This document shows positions 59,650-64,000 of a stretch of 64,000 nucleotides of DNA, piece by piece; position 1 is the stretch's first letter; the number at the start of each line of letters is the position of its first letter. Below the pieces are notes generated by a model, which had not been told where the DNA came from, searched no databases, and worked only from the letters and a program-made list of their open reading frames with translations. The position numbers and the translations under genes are program-made. Origin of the DNA: Candidatus Binatia bacterium (GTDB lineage: Bacteria > Desulfobacterota > Binatia > UBA12015); assembly GCA_029243485.1 (NCBI GenBank), contig JAQWRY010000052.1:1-64000 (forward strand). The letters are read 5' to 3'.

Positions 59650-60201
59650 CTACGGTGCCGGAATGATTTCCTGGAGCGGCCGGAGCCTCTCGAGGAGGAA
59701 GAAACTCGGCGTCCCCATCCGAATCCCCGCCAGGTCGACATACGACCAACCGAGGAGATGCTCCACGCTTCCCTCTTCCAGCGCCACGATCGGATCGCGG
59801 ATCAACCCGGTGGGGTCGAGCCCGGGGTTCCCCCCGAGCCCGTAGTCCAGCATGAGCCCTCTGCGGATCGGGTACGGGATCACGTACCGGTCGAGAGACT
59901 CGACCCGGTAGTGCCCGAAGCGGATCGGTGCCCCATCCTTCTGCATCGCCTCGATCGGCCCGTCGATCCCGTGCTGCTCGAGCCGCATGTTCCAGCCCCG
60001 CACGACACCCGTGTCGGGCTCGCGATGAAACGCCTTGAGAAACGTCTTCCAAGCGAGGCGATCGACGAACTCCGGCAGCCCGAGACTGATCCCGCGGTAC
60101 TCCCAATCGGCGATCGCATCGACGTCGATCGGGTGGCCATCGACGAGACGGTCCATGAGACCGACCCGACGCGTCGCGAGAAGCTCGTCTCGAAGGCTCA
60201 C
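59650..60201 (-). CDS. Hypothetical protein, coupled to upstream gene
   Basis: 183-residue soluble protein, family not recognised. It starts at a GTG overlapping the stop of the upstream hypothetical by four bases (GTGA), supporting true translation. Recognisable stretches: L-L-A-T-R-R-V-G-L-M-D, F-H-R-E-P-D-T-G-V-V-R-G-W-N-M, and C-terminal beta-like L-D-Y-G-L-G-G-N-P-G and L-L-G-W-S-Y-V-D-L-A-G. The C-terminal half looks like a ligand-binding barrel or cystatin-like fold. It forms a unit with the next two genes upstream. The much longer frame is low-quality sequence over the neighbour. Confidence 0.65.
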   Translation of the reverse strand: MSLRDELLATRRVGLMDRLVDGHPIDVDAIADWEYRGISLGLPEFVDRLAWKTFLKAFHREPDTGVVRGWNMRLEQHGIDGPIEAMQKDGAPIRFGHYRVESLDRYVIPYPIRRGLMLDYGLGGNPGLDPTGLIRDPIVALEEGSVEHLLGWSYVDLAGIRMGTPSFFLLERLRPLQEIIPAP

Positions 60202-60890
60202 GCGGGAACTCGCGCCGGCCCGAGATGGAACGTCCCGCGCCGCCACGCACGCCACGTGTCGGCGGGCGTCGTCGGCTGGCGCGCGCACCAGTCGAGGTAC
60301 GCGAGGAACGAAATGTCCGGATCGCGCTGCTCGTCCGGAGGCAACTCGATCTCGCCGAGGGCCGCCCGTTCGACGACCTCTAGAAGAGTCTCGTGATATT
60401 TCTCGTAGACCACCAGGTCCCGCAGCCATGCCGCGCGCTTCGGATCCCGGTTCTCGACCACCCCACGCGCGTGCCCCAGAAGGTCTTCTGTGCATCCAGG
60501 GTGGATCGAGAGCATCTGCAGATCGTAGACGAACTGGTTCCCGTCGTGGTGCGTTCCGAGCATGTGGCGAACCAGACGCTCCGGCGTACTGAGCAACCCC
60601 GACAGATCCCACGGCGCGACGGACCCTTCGCGCAGAAGAAACGGGAAGCGCAGTGGTCGCTTCTCGAGAAGGCGCGCACGCCACCCGGAACGAACCGGGT
60701 GAGCGGCACTCATCCCGATCGTCTCGGGCCGGAACGCGATCCGATGCCACATCCGAAGAACACCGAGCTCGATCTGCCAGAGATTCGGAACGCGTTCCAC
60801 GAGACCCGCCTGACGAACGGCTTCCAAGTTGAACCGCACCCGGTCCGGGCGGAGCAGAAGCAAGAACGCATGCACGGGGGTCCGCCGCAT
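60198..60890 (-). CDS. Hypothetical protein, HIT-linked
   Basis: 230-residue protein of unrecognised family, highly charged and aromatic. Stretches: P-N-L-W-Q-I-E-L-G-V-L-R-M-W-H-R, F-P-F-L-L-R-E-G-S-V-A-P-W-D-L, and a helical L-V-V-Y-E-K-Y-H-E-T-L-L-E-V-V-E-R. No Cys pairs, membrane segments or signal sequence. The ATG four bases after the HIT gene stop is chosen. It overlaps the downstream gene by GTGA. The conserved-looking helical and aromatic core suggests a stable globular protein, function unknown. Confidence 0.65.
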   Translation of the reverse strand: MRRTPVHAFLLLLRPDRVRFNLEAVRQAGLVERVPNLWQIELGVLRMWHRIAFRPETIGMSAAHPVRSGWRARLLEKRPLRFPFLLREGSVAPWDLSGLLSTPERLVRHMLGTHHDGNQFVYDLQMLSIHPGCTEDLLGHARGVVENRDPKRAAWLRDLVVYEKYHETLLEVVERAALGEIELPPDEQRDPDISFLAYLDWCARQPTTPADTWRAWRRGTFHLGPARVPA

Positions 60891-60894
60891 GCGC

Positions 60895-61314
60895 CTAGTC
60901 CAACACGGCCGCAATCTTCGTGGCCAACTCGGCCAGTCGTGCGGGATCGCCCGGCTTACGCGTGTGAAGTTCCAGCGGTTGATCCGCCCAGCGCGGGAGA
61001 AGATGCATGTGATAGTGGAAGACGGTCTGTCCGGCCGCGGCTCCGTTCAGCTGGAAAACCATCATGCCTTCCGGGCGGACGGCCTCGCGCAGAGCCGTCG
61101 CGACCCGCTTGGACGTCGCCATCAGCGAGGACAGCGCTTCGGGATCTGCATCGAACAGGTCCTTGCAGTGGCTCTTCGGGATGAGCAGCGTGTGCCCGTC
61201 GGATACGGGGAAAATATCCATGAAAACGAGCGTGTGTTCGTCCTCGTAGACCTTGTTCGCGTCTGCCTTCCCCGCAACGATCAGGCAGAAGATGCAGTTG
61301 GGATCATGGGGCAT
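60895..61314 (-). CDS. HIT-family nucleotide hydrolase/transferase
   Basis: 139-residue histidine-triad protein. Zinc-knuckle-like C-I-F-C near the start and H-Y-H-M-H-L-L-P (H-x-H-x-H) active site. It hydrolyses dinucleotide or AMP-linked substrates such as AppppA or AMP-amides. The N-terminal half (D-I-F-P-V-S-D-G-H-T-L-L-I-P-K-S-H) is standard HIT. It is the first gene of a three-gene unit with the two hypothetical genes, divergent from the isomerase. Confidence 0.92.
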   Translation of the reverse strand: MPHDPNCIFCLIVAGKADANKVYEDEHTLVFMDIFPVSDGHTLLIPKSHCKDLFDADPEALSSLMATSKRVATALREAVRPEGMMVFQLNGAAAGQTVFHYHMHLLPRWADQPLELHTRKPGDPARLAELATKIAAVLD

Positions 61315-61360
61315 GTTTTTGGTTTAGCGTCCTTTGAGGGCCCAGTGCTACACGACTGTG

Positions 61361-61957
61361 GTGGCTGTCGTCGAGTTCTGGTTCGAGTTCGCCAGTACCT
61401 ACTCCCATCCCGCCGTCCAGCGGATCGGGACATTGGCTGAGGACCGCGGGGTTCCTCTCGTCTGGCGGCCGTTCCTCCTGGGCCCGATCTTCGGCGCCCA
61501 GGGCTGGGCCGACTCGCCGTTCAACCTCTACCCCGCAAAGGGCGCGTACATGTGGCGGGATCTCGAACGAGTCTGCGCGGCGCACGGCATCCGCTGGCGG
61601 AAGCCGTCGGTGTTCCCGCGCAACGGCCTGACCGCCGCGCGCGTCACGGTCGCCGCCGACGGCGAAGCCTGGCAGCCCGACCTCATCCGCGCGCTCTATC
61701 GCGCAAACTTCGTCGACGACCGCGAGATCGGCGAGCCGGAGATCGTCGCCGAGGTCCTGGCGTCGATCGGGCAAGACCCTACCCGGTGGCTCGAACGAGC
61801 CTCCGCCACCGAGACGAAGACTCGCCTGCGTCTGCAGACCGAGCGTGCAGTCGAGCTCGGCATCTTCGGCGCGCCCAGCGTCACTGTGGGAACCGAGCTG
61901 TTTTGGGGCGACGACCGACTCGAAGCGGCACTCGACCTCGCTGCGAAATCTGACTGA
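61361..61957 (+). CDS. 2-hydroxychromene-2-carboxylate isomerase / DsbA-like protein
   Basis: 198-residue thioredoxin-fold protein of the HCCA isomerase / kappa GST group. V-E-F-W-F-E-F-A-S-T-Y-S-H keeps Ser, not Cys, in the active-site position, and P-F-L-L-G, Y-M-W-R-D-L-E-R and G-I-F-G-A-P-S-V-T-V (cis-Pro) complete the pattern. It would isomerise a glutathione adduct in aromatic-ring degradation, though many bacterial members have unproved roles. Start GTG chosen; the GTG one codon earlier and a TTG further up are alternatives. Confidence 0.85.
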   Translation: MAVVEFWFEFASTYSHPAVQRIGTLAEDRGVPLVWRPFLLGPIFGAQGWADSPFNLYPAKGAYMWRDLERVCAAHGIRWRKPSVFPRNGLTAARVTVAADGEAWQPDLIRALYRANFVDDREIGEPEIVAEVLASIGQDPTRWLERASATETKTRLRLQTERAVELGIFGAPSVTVGTELFWGDDRLEAALDLAAKSD

Positions 61958-61962
61958 ATTCC

Positions 61963-62145
61963 ATCGCACTCGCCGCCGTCGGGTACGCGATTCGCCTCGA
62001 TGGGTTCTCCGGCCGGTGGGCGCCGCTGGCCGTCGGGCTGGGCTTTCGAACACGACCTGGAACCGGGCCTCGTCGCGCTGCTCATCGGCACGGGGATCCC
62101 CCTCTCGATGCTCATCGCTCCGATTTGGTGGAACTCGATTGGCTG
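61963..62145 (+). pseudogene. C-terminal remnant of a membrane protein, frameshifted
   Basis: The first frame reads I-A-L-A-A-V-G-Y-A-I-R-L-D-G-F and W-A-P-L-A-V-G-L-G-F. At about 62044 the coding-like signal passes to a second frame: E-H-D-L-E-P-G-L-V-A-L-L-I-G-T-G-I-P-L-S-M-L-I-A-P-I-W-W-N-S, ending at TGA 62143-62145. Two hydrophobic segments separated by an acidic loop fit the end of an inner-membrane protein. No family can be named. Confidence 0.5.
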
Positions 62146-62183
62146 ATCCGTTGGACACACTTGCGGGGATTCCGCACAGTGGC

Positions 62184-63332
62184 GTGGACGTGTCCGCTGA
62201 GCGCGAGGTAAGCCTCGACCGGTCGCCCGGAGGTGCCCTGCGGGTGCGACTTTCGGGTGCGTGGGGTTTAGATGAGGGTGAGGGGTTGCCGCCGGTCGAG
62301 CCGGTTCGGCGCGAGCTCTCCACCGATCCGCCGCCCAACCAGGTCGAATTCGACGTGAGCCAGCTTTCCGGCTGGGACAGCGGCGTGCTGAGCTTCCTCG
62401 TCCAGGTCGACGATCTCTGCACCGAACGCGGCGTGGCGACCGACCGTGCGAGCCTTCCGGAAGGGCTCCGGCGGATGGTCGAGTTGGCCACCGCCGTCCC
62501 GGAAACGAAGGACGCCAAAGACAACTCCGGCAAGCCGTCCGGCATGGTCGCCCGGCTCGGCGCCGCGACGCAGAGCGCCTCCGAAGGCGGCGGCGAGATG
62601 GTCACCTTCATGGGTGAGGTCACGGCTTCGATCGGCCGGATGTTCCGCGGGCAGGCCCGCTTCCGGATGGTCGACCTGTGGTCGTTCGTTCAGGACTGCG
62701 GCGTCCAGGCTCTGCCGATCGTCACACTGATCAGCTTTCTCGTCGGGCTGATCCTCGCCTTCGTCGGCGCGGTCCAGCTCGAGCAGTTCGGCGCACAGAT
62801 CTACGTCGCGAATCTCGTCGGAATCGCGATGGCGAGAGAGATGGGCGCCATGATGGCTGCCATCATCATGGCCGGGCGAACCGGAGCGGCATTCGCCGCC
62901 CAACTCGGGACCATGCGCGTCAATCAGGAGATCGACGCTCTGCAGGTCATGGGTCTCCCACCGATGGACTTCCTGGTCCTTCCGCGGGTGATCGCGCTTT
63001 GCTTGATGATGCCCCTCCTCACACTATACGCCGATCTCGTCGGCATCATCGGCGGCGGTGTCGTCGGGGCCGCGATGCTCGACCTGACCCCCGTCGTCTA
63101 CTGGGACCAGACCGTCTACGGCGTGACCCTCAATGACTTCACGACGGGCCTCATCAAGGCATCGGTCTTCGGAATGCTCATCGCCTTCTCGGGCTGCCTG
63201 CGCGGGATGCAGTGCGGCAACAGCGCGTCCGCGGTCGGCGACGCGGCAACGTCGGCCGTCGTCACCGGCATCGTGATGATCATCGTAGCTGACGCGACGT
63301 TTACCGTCGTGTTCAACATCATCGGTTTCTAG
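62184..63332 (+). CDS. mlaE: STAS-MlaE fusion, lipid ABC transporter permease
   Basis: 382-residue protein: the first about 120 residues form a STAS-like domain (V-E-F-D-V-S-Q-L-S-G-W-D-S-G-V-L-S-F-L, with a Ser in the phosphorylatable position). The rest is a permease with about five helices and the MlaE signature A-N-L-V-G-I-A-M-A-R-E-M-G-A-M-M-A-A-I-I-M-A-G-R-T-G-A-A-F-A and N-Q-E-I-D-A-L. It moves phospholipids across the inner membrane with MlaF. E. coli keeps MlaE and the STAS protein MlaB separate. The GTG start is uncertain; a TTG at 62151 is possible. Followed after two bases by mlaF. Confidence 0.85.
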   Translation: MDVSAEREVSLDRSPGGALRVRLSGAWGLDEGEGLPPVEPVRRELSTDPPPNQVEFDVSQLSGWDSGVLSFLVQVDDLCTERGVATDRASLPEGLRRMVELATAVPETKDAKDNSGKPSGMVARLGAATQSASEGGGEMVTFMGEVTASIGRMFRGQARFRMVDLWSFVQDCGVQALPIVTLISFLVGLILAFVGAVQLEQFGAQIYVANLVGIAMAREMGAMMAAIIMAGRTGAAFAAQLGTMRVNQEIDALQVMGLPPMDFLVLPRVIALCLMMPLLTLYADLVGIIGGGVVGAAMLDLTPVVYWDQTVYGVTLNDFTTGLIKASVFGMLIAFSGCLRGMQCGNSASAVGDAATSAVVTGIVMIIVADATFTVVFNIIGF

Positions 63333-63334
63333 TC

Positions 63335-64000
63335 ATGACGGATCCGAATCCAAACCCGAGCGGCAACGCTTCCGAGGCCGAAATCACCGTACGCGACCTC
63401 ACGATGGCGTACGGAAGCTTCGTTCTGATGCGCGACATCGACTTCTCCGTCCAGCGCAGCAGCATCTTCATCATCATGGGCGGCAGCGGGAGCGGGAAAA
63501 GCACACTCCTCCGTCACATGATCGGCCTCAAAGAGCCCGCAAAGGGCGAGATCTTCTACGGCAAAGAGAGCTTCACCAAAGCCCACGCCGCGGATCGCGA
63601 GCGCATGGTGCGACGACTCGGCGTGCTCTTCCAGAGCGGCGCCCTGTTCAGCTCGTTGACCCTCGCCGAGAACATCGGGCTTCCCCTGGGTGAGTACACC
63701 GACCTGAGCCCCGGCGACATCCGCGAACTCGCGTCTTTGAAGCTGGCGCTCGTCGGTCTGCGCGGCTTCGAAGACTTCTACCCCGCCGAGATCAGTGGCG
63801 GGATGCAGAAACGGGCCGGGCTCGCCCGCGCGCTGGCGTTGGACCCCGACGTGCTCTTCTTCGACGAGCCGTCGGCCGGCCTCGACCCGATCAGCTCACG
63901 ACGCCTCGACGAACTCCTTCTCGAACTTCGCGACAACCTGGGCGCGACCATCGCGGTCGTGACCCACGAGCTGGCCAGTATCTTCACCATCGCGGACGAC
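63335..64000 (+). CDS. mlaF: MlaF-like lipid ABC transporter ATPase (partial, window end)
   Basis: First 222 residues of an ABC ATPase cut by the window end. Walker A is G-G-S-G-S-G-K-S-T (49-57), the Q-loop is V-L-F-Q-S-G-A-L-F (98-105), the signature is I-S-G-G-M-Q-K-R (153-160), Walker B is L-F-F-D-E-P-S-A-G-L-D (174-184), and the switch His follows (V-T-H-E, 209-212). The F-Q-S-G-A-L-F and P-A-x-I-S-G-G-M patterns match MlaF. It powers the preceding permease. The TAG of mlaE is two bases away, so they are coupled. Confidence 0.9.
   Translation, partial: MTDPNPNPSGNASEAEITVRDLTMAYGSFVLMRDIDFSVQRSSIFIIMGGSGSGKSTLLRHMIGLKEPAKGEIFYGKESFTKAHAADRERMVRRLGVLFQSGALFSSLTLAENIGLPLGEYTDLSPGDIRELASLKLALVGLRGFEDFYPAEISGGMQKRAGLARALALDPDVLFFDEPSAGLDPISSRRLDELLLELRDNLGATIAVVTHELASIFTIADD

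Overview
The window is a dense, GC-rich (roughly two thirds G+C by eye) Gram-negative bacterial chromosome segment. It carries a TonB-dependent outer-membrane receptor, an Mla-type lipid ABC transporter, Tat and lipoprotein signals, and an unusual load of secondary-metabolism and lipid or xenobiotic enzymes: acyl-CoA dehydrogenase, enoyl-CoA hydratases, family III CoA-transferases, phytanoyl-CoA and TauD dioxygenases, an LLM oxidoreductase, nitroreductase, sulfatase and D-aminoacylases. This gene mix resembles uncultivated soil or marine 'Deltaproteobacteria-like' lineages such as Candidatus Binatota. That placement is inference from gene content only. No rRNA, tRNA, CRISPR array, transposase, integrase or phage gene was found. 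The A10C7 run at the very start suggests a contig edge.

Layout. 0-9.7 kb: methyltransferase, a secreted tandem-repeat protein, amidohydrolase, GT39-like membrane glycosyltransferase, AidB-type acyl-CoA dehydrogenase, a flavodoxin / enoyl-CoA isomerase / LLM oxidoreductase operon, a CblC (MMACHC)-like protein and DoxX. 9.7-17.8 kb: gene debris, a cytochrome-like lipoprotein with both heme motifs damaged, an M20 peptidase / alcohol dehydrogenase operon, GH5, L,D-transpeptidase and carboxylesterase. 17.9-21.8 kb: a four-gene minus-strand operon in which every junction is a 4-bp ATGA overlap (nitroreductase, D-aminoacylase, small SMR-like transporter, AGAT-type amidinotransferase). 22-34.5 kb: alcohol dehydrogenase, PhyH dioxygenase, HerA-like ATPase, a GT2-zinc ribbon-methyltransferase fusion, Nudix hydrolase, second D-aminoacylase, sulfatase, PLC-like lipoprotein and SnoaL-like protein. 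34.5-44.5 kb: a sugar-oxidation locus (epimerase, GMC oxidoreductase, gluconate dehydrogenase subunit 3) flanked by a broken TonB receptor and a broken IlvD/Edd dehydratase, then a GntR regulator, an MFS transporter and an intact TonB receptor. 44.5-64 kb: VOC, MBL-fold and enoyl-CoA hydratase genes; SDR; a long minus-strand cluster (GH15, RavA-like AAA, VWA protein, tandem CoA-transferase, PurM); TauD and esterase; an Nramp-like carrier; two uncharacterised genes coupled to HIT; a DsbA-like isomerase; and an mlaE-mlaF pair cut by the window end.

Two themes recur. First, short operons with start/stop overlaps point to translational coupling. Second, most of the longer intergenic gaps hold decayed genes: a ClC channel, a histidine-kinase tail, a kelch protein, a PAS-like gene with one TGA, TonB, IlvD, PhyH, DUF1223 and a membrane protein. 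What survives is usually the C-terminal part. This looks like ongoing gene loss, or less likely an assembly problem, and is the most distinctive global property of the window.
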